The notes: generated from the letters alone by a model not told the origin. A stretch of 57,948 bases of DNA from an uncultured Fibrobacter sp. (GCA_946414025.1 CAMKMX010000015.1:1-57948), one strand, 5' to 3'. Counted from the first letter of the stretch, positions 25,748 through 34,990 are shown. Numbers and translations: made by a program.

Positions 25748-27478
25748 CTAAATCCTCTTCACAATGAACATGTGTCCGGGGGCACGGGCCGGGTCCAGGC
25801 GCACAAAGTTCTTGCTGCCACGCCACACGAAACTGTCTCCGGTAATCACATCCTTCAAGAAGTAGAAGGCGTCTTCGGCCATGCCAAGCTTTGACATGTT
25901 GATTTCCACCAGGCCTTCTTGCGGGTTGTCCATATCCATGTTGCACACGCACAAGATAATGTCGTCGCCGGTCTTCTTGGAGTAAACCATCAGCTGGTCG
26001 TTCTGCGCGTAATGGAATTCCAGGTTGTCGTATTCCTGCAGGGCGGCATGTTCCTGACGGGCGGTGTTTACCCGACGGACAAAGTCCTGGATACCCGGAC
26101 CGCTCCAGTTGTGAACCTTGTACTGGTACTTCTCGCTGTCGGCCAGTTCTTCCTTGATAGGACTCGGGATGTTTTCACACAGCTCGTAGCCGTTGTACAT
26201 GCCGGTAAGGCTCGAAAGGGTGGCCGCCAAGAAATAACGCTGCTTGAAGGCGTTGGGGCCCTTGTAGGCCAGGTACTTCGGGAAAATGTCCGGAGTCGTC
26301 GGGAAGAATATTCCGCGCATGTATTCCTTGGCAACACTCTGGGTAAGTTCCTTCAGGTACTGCTCGAATTCCCATTTGGCAGACCGCCAGGCAAAGTAGG
26401 TATAGCTCATGTCAAAGCCGGACTTTGCCAAACGGTGCATCATTTTCGGGCGAGTGAATGCTTCGGCCAAGAACACCAGTTCCGGGCGTTTTTCCTTCAC
26501 GTCGGCAATGAGCCATTCCCAGAAGGGGAAAGGCTTAGTATGGGGGTTGTCGATACGGAAAATTTCGATTCCCTTGTCGGCCCAGAACAGAATGATGTTC
26601 TCAATTTCTTTCCACAAGGCCTTGTAGTTTTCGTTGTAGTAGTCGAAGGGGTAAATGTCCTCGTACTTCTTGGGCGGGTTTTCCGCAAACTTGATGCTGC
26701 CGTCCGGTTCGTGGTAGAACCATTCCGGGTGACTCTTCACGTAGGGGTGGTCCGGGCTGCAGTTGAGGGCAATGTCCAGCGCCAGCCGAAGACCCTTGTC
26801 ACGGGCGGTCTTTGCAAAATGCTCAAAGTCCTTCATGGTTCCCAGTTCCGGATCCACGTCGTAATGGCCACCGTTCTTGTTACCGACGGCGTAGGGGCAT
26901 CCCGGTTCAATGGGCTTGCCCTTCTTGTCCACCTTGGCGTGCAAGGCGTTGTTTGCACCCTTGCGGTTGGTGACGCCAATGGGGTGAATCGGTACCAGGT
27001 AAACCGTATCAAAGCCGAGATTCACAATGTAGTCCAGTTGCTTTTCGCAGTCCTTCCAGGTAGCGCTTTTCTTGGGGTCTGTGCCCTGGCTCTTGGGCCA
27101 CATCTCGTACCAGGTTCCTACACGGCTGTAGGTAGGGTCCACACGGAGTTTCATCACGGGGGACTCGGTAGGAACATCCTTCGGTTCAATGGTCCAGGCG
27201 CAAATCTTGTATTCGTAGTAACCGATGTTATTGACGGTAAAAGAACCTTTCCACTGGTCGTTATCCACAAAGTGCATGGGAGCTTTTTCCCATTTTTTCT
27301 TGGACACGTGACGGTAGAAAATCGCAGCGTCGTACTTCTCGTGACTGTGACGGAAAATATCCGCCGTAAGCGTTACCGTATCACCGGGCTCACGCTTGAG
27401 CATAAAACGCCCCCCTTCGATTTGGGGGCAGATGTTTTCAATAACCAGATTGTCTTTGAGGGTAGGAATAGTAGCCAT
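25748..27478 (-). CDS. glgE: GlgE-type alpha-1,4-glucan:maltose-1-phosphate maltosyltransferase (GH13_3)
   Basis: Transfers maltosyl units from maltose-1-phosphate onto alpha-glucan. The N-terminus (NLVIENICPQIEGGRFMLKR, NDQWKGSFTVNNIGYYEYKI) matches the GlgE N-terminal domain. The catalytic barrel carries YLVPIHPIGVTNRKGANN, LALDIALNCSPDHPYV, the nucleophile region FRIDNPHTKP and the acid/base region FLAEAFTRP. At 576 aa it is about 90-120 residues shorter than well-known GlgE proteins. The missing part appears to be the helical segment between the N-terminal domain and the barrel. It begins 16 bp after rodA and is probably in the same transcript. The family assignment is strong. Confidence 0.88.
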   Translation of the reverse strand: MATIPTLKDNLVIENICPQIEGGRFMLKREPGDTVTLTADIFRHSHEKYDAAIFYRHVSKKKWEKAPMHFVDNDQWKGSFTVNNIGYYEYKICAWTIEPKDVPTESPVMKLRVDPTYSRVGTWYEMWPKSQGTDPKKSATWKDCEKQLDYIVNLGFDTVYLVPIHPIGVTNRKGANNALHAKVDKKGKPIEPGCPYAVGNKNGGHYDVDPELGTMKDFEHFAKTARDKGLRLALDIALNCSPDHPYVKSHPEWFYHEPDGSIKFAENPPKKYEDIYPFDYYNENYKALWKEIENIILFWADKGIEIFRIDNPHTKPFPFWEWLIADVKEKRPELVFLAEAFTRPKMMHRLAKSGFDMSYTYFAWRSAKWEFEQYLKELTQSVAKEYMRGIFFPTTPDIFPKYLAYKGPNAFKQRYFLAATLSSLTGMYNGYELCENIPSPIKEELADSEKYQYKVHNWSGPGIQDFVRRVNTARQEHAALQEYDNLEFHYAQNDQLMVYSKKTGDDIILCVCNMDMDNPQEGLVEINMSKLGMAEDAFYFLKDVITGDSFVWRGSKNFVRLDPARAPGHMFIVKRI

Positions 27479-27494
27479 AATGCCGTAAATATAA

Positions 27495-28748
27495 TTACTG
27501 GCGATGGCCCTGGAACCTCATGCAAAGAATCGCACCGACCAAAACCATACAGGTAAGGGCAAAAGAGCCTCCGTAAGAAAGAAACGGCAATGGAAGCCCC
27601 GTCACGGGCATAAGCCCTATGGTCATGGCGATATTCACAAGGATATGGAAAAGGAATATGGTAGAGGCCCCCATGGTAATCAGGGTGATAAAGGGGTCCG
27701 AGAAAAGCTTGCAGGTAGAGGTGGCCCGCCAGAGGAACAAGAAATAAAGCACAAGGATTACGGCGCAACCCATAAAGCCGAACTGTTCTCCAAGCACGCT
27801 AAAGATAAAGTCCGTATGTTCTTCGGGCAAGAAGGCCAGGTTGGTCTGGGTGCCATGCCCGAAGCCTTTGCCCTTGAGACCACCTGAACCGATGGCCGTC
27901 AGGGACTGCAAAACCTGGTAGCCATCGCCCAAGGGGTCACTCATGGGATCCAAGAAGGTATTCACCCGCTTCTGCTGGTGGGGCTGCAACATGTTCCAGG
28001 CCATAGAACTGGCATAACCCGCAAAAATGTTCACCACCAAAAACAAAACAGTCAAAATCTTGGGCAAGCGACGGCGCACCAAGGAGAACACCACAGCACA
28101 AATCAGGAGTCCCCAAAGCACCTGAAACATAGTCGTCTGGGAATGGGAGAACAGTACCGAAAGGAGCGGACTTGCCAGCAGGAACATGTCCGTCAAAGTG
28201 AGTCCCGCAAAAAAGAACCCCACGTAGGTTACCGCAATAAACACCAGGGCCGTACTCAGGTCAGGCTGTTTCAACACCAGGGCAAAGGGCACAATGAACA
28301 AAAGCATGGGCACAACAAAGCTCTTCAGCTTGAACAAGCTCACCGGATGCCTGGAAAGCCAATAGGATATGGTCAGCAGGTAGGCAATCTTTGCAAACTC
28401 CGAAGGTTGCAACTTGAATATGCCAAGGTCAATCCAGCGGCCTGCGCCCTTCACTACGTCACCGGCAAAAAACAGCACCACGACAAGCAGAATCAATGCC
28501 GCCACATACATGGGTACTACCATCCTCTTGAGCCAATCCAGACGCAAAAAGACAATGCCCGCCGCAATGGCGCTACCGCAAACAAAGTAAATAATCTGCC
28601 TAAACCAGAAAGTCTCGTAAAAGACCACCTTCTCGTTGTTGGTGGCGGAATAAACCAGCAACACACCACAGACCATCAGGCAAAGGGTCAAGAAAAGAAA
28701 GAACCAGTCCACCTTCAGGGACTTGTCCAAAAAACGACCGGAACTCAT
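27495..28748 (-). CDS. rodA: Rod-shape SEDS glycosyltransferase RodA
   Basis: Polymerises peptidoglycan glycan strands in the elongasome together with PBP2. 417 aa with about ten membrane segments and SEDS hallmarks. These include WIDLGIFKLQPSEFAKIA near residue 105, the large loop with GDGYQVLQSLTAIGSGGLKG (~275) and GLPLPFLSYGGSFALTCM near the C-terminus. It overlaps the end of the upstream mrdA by 4 bases (ATGA). Context with mreBCD and mrdA makes this RodA rather than FtsW. Confidence 0.95.
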   Translation of the reverse strand: MSSGRFLDKSLKVDWFFLFLTLCLMVCGVLLVYSATNNEKVVFYETFWFRQIIYFVCGSAIAAGIVFLRLDWLKRMVVPMYVAALILLVVVLFFAGDVVKGAGRWIDLGIFKLQPSEFAKIAYLLTISYWLSRHPVSLFKLKSFVVPMLLFIVPFALVLKQPDLSTALVFIAVTYVGFFFAGLTLTDMFLLASPLLSVLFSHSQTTMFQVLWGLLICAVVFSLVRRRLPKILTVLFLVVNIFAGYASSMAWNMLQPHQQKRVNTFLDPMSDPLGDGYQVLQSLTAIGSGGLKGKGFGHGTQTNLAFLPEEHTDFIFSVLGEQFGFMGCAVILVLYFLFLWRATSTCKLFSDPFITLITMGASTIFLFHILVNIAMTIGLMPVTGLPLPFLSYGGSFALTCMVLVGAILCMRFQGHRQ

Positions 28749-30586
28749 TTCTTGTCCTCCTTCCCAAAGTAAGCCATCAGCACCTTACGGGCAATAGGGC
28801 CAGAAACGGCGCCACCGCCACCTGCAGCTTCCATAATCACGGCTACCGCGATTTCCGGATTGTCCAGCGGGGCCACTGCCGCATACCAGGCGTGGGTCTT
28901 TTCGCCCTTCTTCCATTCGCCAGAACCGGTCTTTGCCCCTACGCGGATATCGGGCACGCGGCCGCGCTTACCTGTTCCTCCGGGGTGGTTCACCACAGAA
29001 TCCATGGCAGCCATCAAAATACGGTGGGTAGATTCCTTCATCTTTCCGGAGCGAACAATTTCGGGTTCGTACTTTCGGACCACGTTTCCTTCGCTATCCC
29101 GAAGTTCCTTCATAAAATGCGGCCTGTAAACGCCCTTGTTGGTGGCAAGAGACCCAACTAGCACGGCCTGCTGCAAGGGCGTCACAATCTGGCCCTGGCC
29201 AATGGACAAGTTCAGGATAAGCCCCCTGGCCCAACGCCAACCCAAGCGCTTGTTGCGCAAGTTGAAAGAAATCGAATCTGGAAGCCATCCCGCCTTTTCG
29301 CCGGGAATATCTACGCCCAGGGGTTTTTCTCCCAGGCCGAAACGCCTGCCGAATTCGTTAATGCGGGTCATGTCAATGTCGAGACCGGCCTGGTAAAAGA
29401 ACACGTCGCAGCTGAGCCGGATAGCGTTCACCACGTTCAGGTTTCCATGGCTTCCCCAGCACTTCTGGTAGCGGGCTCCATACTGGAAACCGCCCGTACA
29501 AGATTTAGGATAATGCTTGAATTCCGAAAGCACGCCATACTCCAGCCCCGCTCCGGCTGTTACCAGCTTAAACACAGACGCCGGCGGGTAAGTTCCCGAA
29601 ATGGCGCGGTTGGTCAAGGGCCGCAGGGAATCCAGGGCCACCTGAGCCCATCCCTTGTTGCGTTCACGTTTTTTCAAGGAGAAAATATTCGGGTCCAGCC
29701 TAGGCGAACTCACCATGGCAAGAATTTCTCCATTACGGGGATCTATGGCCACCAAAGCACCGCGGGCCGTATCCGGAATGGCCTCTTCTGCCACCTTCTG
29801 CAATTTCAAATCGATAGTCGATACCAGATGGAGTCCCGGTATGGGAGCCTTGCTATCTACCCCCTTCACCTGGCTAATTTCACGACCGGAGGCGTTCACC
29901 TCCACCACCTTCACACCGTTTGTTCCGCGGAACTCCTGGTCATAAAACTGTTCCAGCCCTTTCTGGCCAATACGGTCACCCTGGGAATAATTTTCGTATT
30001 CCGGCAACTTCAGCTGTTCTTCTGAAATTTCGCTGGTGTAGCCCAGCACATGGGAAGCAAGTGTCCCGTAAGGGTAGGCCCGCCTGGATTCGATAAGGGT
30101 CACCACGCCGGGCAGCTTTTCGGAATGTTCCTCTATAATGGAGACCTGCTCCGGCGATGCATCTTCCAGAATGCGGATAGGTCTGTTCTTTATCCAGCGG
30201 GTCCGCTGGAACGCCGTATCTAGCGAAAGGGAATCGAACATCCTTTTTCCGTCCTTGTCCACAATATGGAGCAAGGCGTTAAACACAGAATCCCGACCGG
30301 CCTTTTTCCGAGGCAGGTTCAGCGCCTGCAAGGCAATCTGGTAAGAAGGCCTGTTACGCACCAGGACCTCGCCGTTCCTGTCGTAAATAAAACCGCGCTC
30401 GGCCACCAGTTCCACTCGGCGCAGGCGGTTGTTCTCCGACCGCTGGAAATTTTCGTCATAATGAGTATGCTGCAAGGAATAAAGCCGAAACAATAGAATG
30501 ACAAACAGAACGAATACGGCGGTCATATAGACCAGTACGTTCCAGTTCCGATTCTGAACACTCTCGTTATCGGACTTATTAAACAT
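28745..30586 (-). CDS. mrdA: Penicillin-binding protein 2, elongasome transpeptidase
   Basis: Crosslinks peptidoglycan during side-wall growth. 613 aa from the internal ATG (MFNKSDNESV), which puts one membrane anchor at about residues 15-36 directly after a short cytoplasmic tail. The longer open frame is the out-of-frame shadow of mreD. The dimerisation domain starts at RGFIYDRNGEVLVRNRPSY. Transpeptidase motifs: the active-site serine in PPASVFKLVTAG near residue 337, SCDVFFYQ for SxN/SxD, and KTGSGEW near residue 552. It overlaps mreD by a few bases and rodA by 4. Confidence 0.95.
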   Translation of the reverse strand: MFNKSDNESVQNRNWNVLVYMTAVFVLFVILLFRLYSLQHTHYDENFQRSENNRLRRVELVAERGFIYDRNGEVLVRNRPSYQIALQALNLPRKKAGRDSVFNALLHIVDKDGKRMFDSLSLDTAFQRTRWIKNRPIRILEDASPEQVSIIEEHSEKLPGVVTLIESRRAYPYGTLASHVLGYTSEISEEQLKLPEYENYSQGDRIGQKGLEQFYDQEFRGTNGVKVVEVNASGREISQVKGVDSKAPIPGLHLVSTIDLKLQKVAEEAIPDTARGALVAIDPRNGEILAMVSSPRLDPNIFSLKKRERNKGWAQVALDSLRPLTNRAISGTYPPASVFKLVTAGAGLEYGVLSEFKHYPKSCTGGFQYGARYQKCWGSHGNLNVVNAIRLSCDVFFYQAGLDIDMTRINEFGRRFGLGEKPLGVDIPGEKAGWLPDSISFNLRNKRLGWRWARGLILNLSIGQGQIVTPLQQAVLVGSLATNKGVYRPHFMKELRDSEGNVVRKYEPEIVRSGKMKESTHRILMAAMDSVVNHPGGTGKRGRVPDIRVGAKTGSGEWKKGEKTHAWYAAVAPLDNPEIAVAVIMEAAGGGGAVSGPIARKVLMAYFGKEDKK

Positions 30587-31070
30587 GGACCTTTTTCTTT
30601 TTCCCGATAGACAAGTGGAAATAGATGGCCGCAACAAACAGCGTGTAGGCACACTCCGGAAGGGTCTTGGAAAAGAACAGGTTGGTAACCACATCCTTTT
30701 CGAGCCCCGTCAAGAAGAAATAAACCATGTCGCACACAAAGAATCCAAAGCCGAGCACTCCCAGTTTCATGGGCAGGTTCAATGTCAAGAACCTCTCTTC
30801 TAGCTGGCCCACCAAGAATCCAAGCACCGTCATGGAAATGGTGTTGGCGCCAAGCCATTCCGCAGGTCCGTAAACATCCTGGGTAAATCCGGCAAAGAAT
30901 CCCCAGAAACACCCTGCCGCAGGCCCGAACTTGATGGCGATAGACACGATCATGATAACGACAATATCGGGACTTGCTCCAAACAGCTGAATCCATTCAG
31001 CAACCGTCGTCTGCAAAATAAAGCAGACAATAAACACCAACAGAACTTTTATCCACTTCAAGCTATTCAT
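30579..31070 (-). CDS. mreD: Rod-shape determining membrane protein MreD
   Basis: 163 aa with about five membrane segments (for example WIKVLLVFIVCFILQTTV at the N-terminus, and GVLGFGFFVCDMVYFFLTGL). It ends in a basic tail. It is the normal length for MreD and lies in the usual place between mreC and mrdA, overlapping both by a few bases. Sequence conservation of MreD is low, so position adds weight. It is an inner-membrane part of the elongasome. Confidence 0.9.
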   Translation of the reverse strand: MNSLKWIKVLLVFIVCFILQTTVAEWIQLFGASPDIVVIMIVSIAIKFGPAAGCFWGFFAGFTQDVYGPAEWLGANTISMTVLGFLVGQLEERFLTLNLPMKLGVLGFGFFVCDMVYFFLTGLEKDVVTNLFFSKTLPECAYTLFVAAIYFHLSIGKKKKVHV

Positions 31071-31890
31071 CTAAAAGTTCCTGCACAACCCATTCCGGTT
31101 CCTTGCCCATCACAAAGACCTCTTCCAAAGAAGAAAATTCCTGGAAAGGCATAACATCCATCAATTGCATCACTTCCAAGTCAGAGGGGCGAATCTGGGT
31201 CACCGTGCCCACCGGGATTCCTTTCGGGAAAATTCCGCCAAGGCCAGAAGTAATCAGGGTATCCCCCACCCTCACGCCGGCGTGGGTCGGAATCATGGCC
31301 GAAAGGGTTCGTCCATCTACAGATTCCAAGAAGCCCACCACCCGTGTTCTGCGCTCCAGTACAGATAACTTAAGATTCGGGTCCACCAAAAGCTGCACTC
31401 TGGAATGAGTGAGAGCAGCCTTGGAAACTTTTCCGACCAAGCCGTTCATAGAAAACACCGGCATATCTTCCTTGACACCTCTTGACGTTCCACGGTTGAT
31501 GACAAGGGTCGTTAAAAAGCGACCGGGATTATGCCCCACCACACGTGCGGTCACAATGGGATAGTCCCACTTGTCGTCAAAGCGCACCAGCGCATGCAGT
31601 CGGGCAAGTTCTTGCAGGGCTTCGCTGGCATAGTACGTCTCTTGCCGGAGCCTTGCGTTTTCCTCTTTCAGCATCTCATTTTCATGAGCCACTGAACGGA
31701 ATTCATCTACCGACGAAATCACCATCTGCGCCGGATAAAACACGGAGGCGAGAGCCGCCGATATGACGCTCTTCTGCGTGGCCTCCGGGGCCTGACGCAT
31801 TAGGATTCCAAGCAGTAGAAAGAATGCAAAGGCGACTATGCCATGCTTCTGCGAAAACAAACCGACAATAAAGCGGAACGCTCTAAGCAT
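31063..31890 (-). CDS. mreC: Rod-shape determining protein MreC
   Basis: 275 aa. A single membrane anchor (FAFFLLLGILMR) is followed by a coiled coil (NEMLKEENARLRQETYYASE) near residues 70-90. The beta-barrel periplasmic domain includes VVGHNPGRFLTTLVINRGTS and ITSGLGGIFPKGIPVGTV, both typical of MreC. It connects cytoplasmic MreB to PBP2 and RodA. It starts 21 bp after mreB and overlaps mreD by 8 bases. Confidence 0.94.
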   Translation of the reverse strand: MLRAFRFIVGLFSQKHGIVAFAFFLLLGILMRQAPEATQKSVISAALASVFYPAQMVISSVDEFRSVAHENEMLKEENARLRQETYYASEALQELARLHALVRFDDKWDYPIVTARVVGHNPGRFLTTLVINRGTSRGVKEDMPVFSMNGLVGKVSKAALTHSRVQLLVDPNLKLSVLERRTRVVGFLESVDGRTLSAMIPTHAGVRVGDTLITSGLGGIFPKGIPVGTVTQIRPSDLEVMQLMDVMPFQEFSSLEEVFVMGKEPEWVVQELLDE

Positions 31891-31911
31891 CGAGGACCGT
31901 TTTCAGTTGGG

Positions 31912-32934
31912 CTAGTTCGACGAGGCGATCAATACGGGACGATACTTGTCCAAATCTTCGAGAATGCGGGCGGCACCCTTACAGACGCACACCAGGGCTT
32001 CATCAATGACGTTTACAGAAAGGCCCGTCTCCTTGCGGATACGTTCATCAAAGCCGCGAAGCTGGGAGCCACCGCCAGTCATGATAATGCCCTTGTCGTA
32101 AATGTCAGCAGAAAGTTCTGCAGGCGTCATGCTCAAGGCCTGTTTCACCGCTTCGATAATGGCGGTCACAGGTTCGTTCAAGGCCTCACGAATTTCCGTG
32201 CTGTTGATGGTCATGGTACGGGGCATACCCGCAATAAAGTCGTGACCGCGAACTTCCATGGTCAGTTCTTCTTCCAGTGGGCTTGCAGAACCAATCTGTA
32301 TCTTGATCTGTTCAGCAGTACTTTCGCCCACATGCAAGTTGTACATCCTGCGTAGGTAGCCCACGATGGCTTCGTCCATCTCGTCACCGCCCACGCGCAC
32401 AGAAGCGTTGCAGACCGTTCCGTTCAAGGCAATCACGGCAATGTCAGAAGTGCCACCGCCAATATCCACAATCATATTACCCACGGGGTCTTCTACGGGG
32501 ATTCCCATACCCACGGCAGCAGCCATAGGTTCATGCACCAGGTGGACTTCCTTGGCACCTGCCTGCTTGGCAGCGTCAATCACCGCACGCTTTTCCACTT
32601 CGGTAATGCCGCTGGGCACACCGACCACCACACGAGGTTTTACCATCCACAAGGGGTATTTCTGCACCCGCTTGATGAATGTCTGCAAAAGAGTTTCCAC
32701 CAGTTCAAAATCCGCAATCACGCCATCGCGCATAGGGCGCACGGCACGGGTTTCGCCAGGAGTACGACCGAGCATTTTCTTGGCTTCGAAGCCGATGGCC
32801 GAAACCCTGTTGTTCTTGCTATCTACAGCAATCACGGTGGGTTCGTTAATTACAATTCCTTGACCTGCAACGTGAACCAGGGTATTGGCGGTTCCGAGGT
32901 CTATACCGATATCGCAAGAAAATAATCCAAACAA
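31912..32934 (-). CDS. mreB: Actin-like rod-shape protein MreB
   Basis: Forms membrane-associated filaments that orient cell-wall growth. 340 aa, the usual length. Actin-fold ATPase signatures are present: IGIDLGTANTLVHVAGQGIV (phosphate 1), VVVGVPSGITEVEKRAVIDA, MIVDIGGGTSDIAVIALNG (phosphate 2) and DKGIIMTGGGSQLRGFDERI (adenosine). It is the first gene of the mreBCD-mrdA-rodA-glgE series. Its upstream region holds heptad repeats, so its promoter is probably within the 130 bp before 32934. Confidence 0.97.
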   Translation of the reverse strand: MFGLFSCDIGIDLGTANTLVHVAGQGIVINEPTVIAVDSKNNRVSAIGFEAKKMLGRTPGETRAVRPMRDGVIADFELVETLLQTFIKRVQKYPLWMVKPRVVVGVPSGITEVEKRAVIDAAKQAGAKEVHLVHEPMAAAVGMGIPVEDPVGNMIVDIGGGTSDIAVIALNGTVCNASVRVGGDEMDEAIVGYLRRMYNLHVGESTAEQIKIQIGSASPLEEELTMEVRGHDFIAGMPRTMTINSTEIREALNEPVTAIIEAVKQALSMTPAELSADIYDKGIIMTGGGSQLRGFDERIRKETGLSVNVIDEALVCVCKGAARILEDLDKYRPVLIASSN

Positions 32935-32971
32935 AATATTTCCCTCTATGTGAAGATTTTGTTGATTAATA

Positions 32972-33066
32972 TAGTAATTAGTTGTTAGGGACTAGGATCT
33001 AGGGGCTAGGGTCACTTCGCTTTGAGGCTCGAGGCACAAGGTGCCAGGTCCGAGGCGCAAAGCTCA
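32972..33066. repeat. Two adjoining heptad-period tracts upstream of mreB
   Basis: The first part (about 32977-33012) has units TTAGGGA, CTAGGAT, CTAGGGG, CTAGGGT. The second (about 33019-33066) switches sequence but keeps the 7-base step: GCTTTGA, GGCTCGA, GGCACAA, GGTGCCA, GGTCCGA, GGCGCAA. No ORF. It fills most of the gap between mreB and the next lipoprotein gene. Confidence 0.75.
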
Positions 33067-33426
33067 ATTCTTCAACGAATCTGCCCCGAAGAACAGGACC
33101 TTGTAGTACCGGTCCCAATGGCGGGCGCTCACATCGTAGCGGTATTTCCGCTTCTCGTGAAGCGCCATGTCCTTGTAGATAAAATAATCCACTTCAGCGT
33201 AGGCAGAGTAAATCTCGGCCTCCGCCCCAGAAAACAACCTAAAGTCCTTGACCCGGTAATAGGGAGTGTCCAACAAGGCATCCCTGCTTCCAGCCTTCAT
33301 AGTCTCCGCCACCATGAACTTCAGGTCTTCCTGAAGGTAGGCCTCCAGCTTCTTTTCAATGCGGTCCGTCCGTTCGGAACAACCGACGAGCAGTAATGTA
33401 GCTACGGCGAAAATAATCGGCTTCAT
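33064..33426 (-). CDS. Small lipoprotein of unknown function
   Basis: 120 aa beginning MKPIIFAVATLLLVGCSERT, a lipobox with Cys at residue 16. The mature part is charged and aromatic (YYRVKDFRLFSGAEAEIYSAY) and could be a small alpha/beta fold. No family recognised. It stands alone between heptad-repeat tracts. Its stop codon falls at the edge of the repeat tract at 32972-33066. Confidence 0.75.
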   Translation of the reverse strand: MKPIIFAVATLLLVGCSERTDRIEKKLEAYLQEDLKFMVAETMKAGSRDALLDTPYYRVKDFRLFSGAEAEIYSAYAEVDYFIYKDMALHEKRKYRYDVSARHWDRYYKVLFFGADSLKN

Positions 33427-33447
33427 GGACAGAAATGTAGAAATAAG

Positions 33448-33538
33448 GATCTAGGGGCTAGGGGCTAGGATCTAGGATCCAGGGGCTAGGATTTAGCATT
33501 TAATGTCTAATCTCTAGTCTTTAGATCCTAGCCCCTCC
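33448..33538. repeat. Heptad-period repeats with inverted arms
   Basis: Left arm units CTAGGGG, CTAGGGG, CTAGGAT, CTAGGAT, CCAGGGG, CTAGGAT are followed by TTAGCAT and TTAATGT. The right arm then reads CTAATCT, CTAGTCT, TTAGATC, CTAGCCC, CTCCTAA, complementary to the left. A long imperfect hairpin is possible. It lies upstream of the lipoprotein gene at 33064-33426. Confidence 0.78.
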
Positions 33539-33544
33539 TAAACA

Positions 33545-33572
33545 AAAACGCCCCCGTTGATGGGAGCGTTTT
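33545..33572 (-). terminator. Intrinsic terminator after the outer-membrane protein gene
   Basis: On the minus strand, AAAACGCTCCC, loop ATCA, then a G-rich arm GGGGGCGTTTT runs into a T-stretch. It lies 21 bp beyond the stop at 33593. Confidence 0.8.
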
Positions 33573-33592
33573 CAAGTCCTGTTGCAAACAAA

Positions 33593-34885
33593 TTAGAAAG
33601 AATACGTTGCAGAGATTCTGGAGAAGATTCTGCCTTCACCCTGGAAGGGGTTGCGGAACAACAAGTCTTCTGCAACAGTCACATCGATTTTCAGTTTTTC
33701 TTCGATGTTGATACCGAAACCAAAGCCAACATGGTCATCAGAAGTACCGTCTGCCAAGGGGTTCGTACTGAAGAAGTTGCCGTCGTCACGGCAAATGCCA
33801 TGACCGGTTGTATTCTTCTCATTCACGTCGCACTTGGTATAGAGGATAGACTTCTGACCGCCAACGCGGATCACGAACCAATCCCACCAGATGTTACGTT
33901 CGATACCGAAGGTAATCATACCACCGATATCGGAACGCTTGTCCCAATGGGGATGTTCCTCTCCCTGAGAGTCATAAACAGACTCGCCAGTTTCGTAGTC
34001 ATAGTACCAGTCATGAGCCTTCAGCTTGTTCCAGACGAAGTCGGCACCCATCCAGAAGAAACCGCGATCAAGGGCCACGTTGATACCGAGGCCGGCCTGA
34101 GCATGCTTGTCTTCGATACCAGGAGCCTGCATCAACCTCATGGAGAAGGCAGGCACCAGCTCACCGTCCAGGGCGTCCAGTGTAAAGAATGCGCGGGACT
34201 TAGCCAAGAAAGAGAAATCACCGTCATCGAAGAAATTCAGGTGTTCCGGACCATACTGGATACGAGCCAAGCCAAAACTGAATTCAAAGTCGATATTGCT
34301 GCCAAACTGCAGGTTCAAGCCACCGTCGGCCTGCACCGCAGAAGCGTAAGCACCATCTTCTACTTGGTAGTCACCGCTTTCAGTCTTGTCGCCGCCATCC
34401 TGGTGGGCAATGTAGATATGCAAGCCCCAGGCGTCGCCGTTCGAAAGCGTACCACCCAAGAATCCATCGAAATTAGTCACCGTTTCAGGAACGGCAGTCG
34501 TATCGCCAGAGGTTTCTCCCACAACCTTCGTCGGGAAATACCTCATTAGTTCGTTGTTGATGCGACCGAACAGGCCACCTATAGAAAGACGGGGATCCGG
34601 ATTGTTCTCGTCACCCAGAGAAAGCGAGAAAATGCCACCAAAGTTCGGATGCTGCGGATCCTTATTCGTTCCCGTAGGCACATCCTGGGTATAAGGTCCA
34701 AATTCACCAATCAAGTAGTTCGGATACAGGTTGATGTTTGCAGCATTGTCGAAAATGCTCACGTCATCCATGATGTAGGTAGTGTTCTTGCCCATGGATT
34801 CCACACGGGCGAAGGTTGCAAAAGCAGACCCAACACCGAGGACTCCGAAGGATAAACCCACTGCCGCAGCTGTTTTCAAGTTCAT
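33593..34885 (-). CDS. Probable outer-membrane beta-barrel protein
   Basis: 430 aa with a signal peptide (AAAVGLSFGVLGVGSAFA). The body alternates hydrophobic and polar residues, has Gly and aromatic residues typical of barrel strands, and ends ISATYSF with a C-terminal Phe, the usual BAM recognition feature. An N-terminal segment NAANINLYPNYLIGEFGPYT recalls surface/porin-like proteins that start with a plug or a short N-terminal motif. No specific family assigned. It has its own terminator and an AT-rich upstream region, so it is probably a single-gene unit downstream of the ExbB/ExbD cluster. Confidence 0.75.
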   Translation of the reverse strand: MNLKTAAAVGLSFGVLGVGSAFATFARVESMGKNTTYIMDDVSIFDNAANINLYPNYLIGEFGPYTQDVPTGTNKDPQHPNFGGIFSLSLGDENNPDPRLSIGGLFGRINNELMRYFPTKVVGETSGDTTAVPETVTNFDGFLGGTLSNGDAWGLHIYIAHQDGGDKTESGDYQVEDGAYASAVQADGGLNLQFGSNIDFEFSFGLARIQYGPEHLNFFDDGDFSFLAKSRAFFTLDALDGELVPAFSMRLMQAPGIEDKHAQAGLGINVALDRGFFWMGADFVWNKLKAHDWYYDYETGESVYDSQGEEHPHWDKRSDIGGMITFGIERNIWWDWFVIRVGGQKSILYTKCDVNEKNTTGHGICRDDGNFFSTNPLADGTSDDHVGFGFGINIEEKLKIDVTVAEDLLFRNPFQGEGRIFSRISATYSF

Positions 34886-34956
34886 TGTACAGGACTCCTG
34901 TTGAATTATATACTATAAAGTTAAATATATTCTTTTAAAAACGCAATAGAAAAATG

Positions 34957-34990
34957 AAAAAAAGACCGCGCTTTTGGCACGGTCTTTTTT
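34957..34990 (-). terminator. Intrinsic terminator after the AgmX/TonB-type gene
   Basis: On the minus strand, AAAAAAGACCGTGCC and GCGCGGTCTTTTTTT pair around a short loop and end in a T-run. It lies about 20 bp past the stop at 35012 and closes the envelope cluster. Confidence 0.88.

Noticed and set aside
25919..27556. 545-aa plus-strand ORF opposite glgE
   Set aside because: GlgE motifs on the minus strand are unambiguous and the plus-strand product has no recognisable features.
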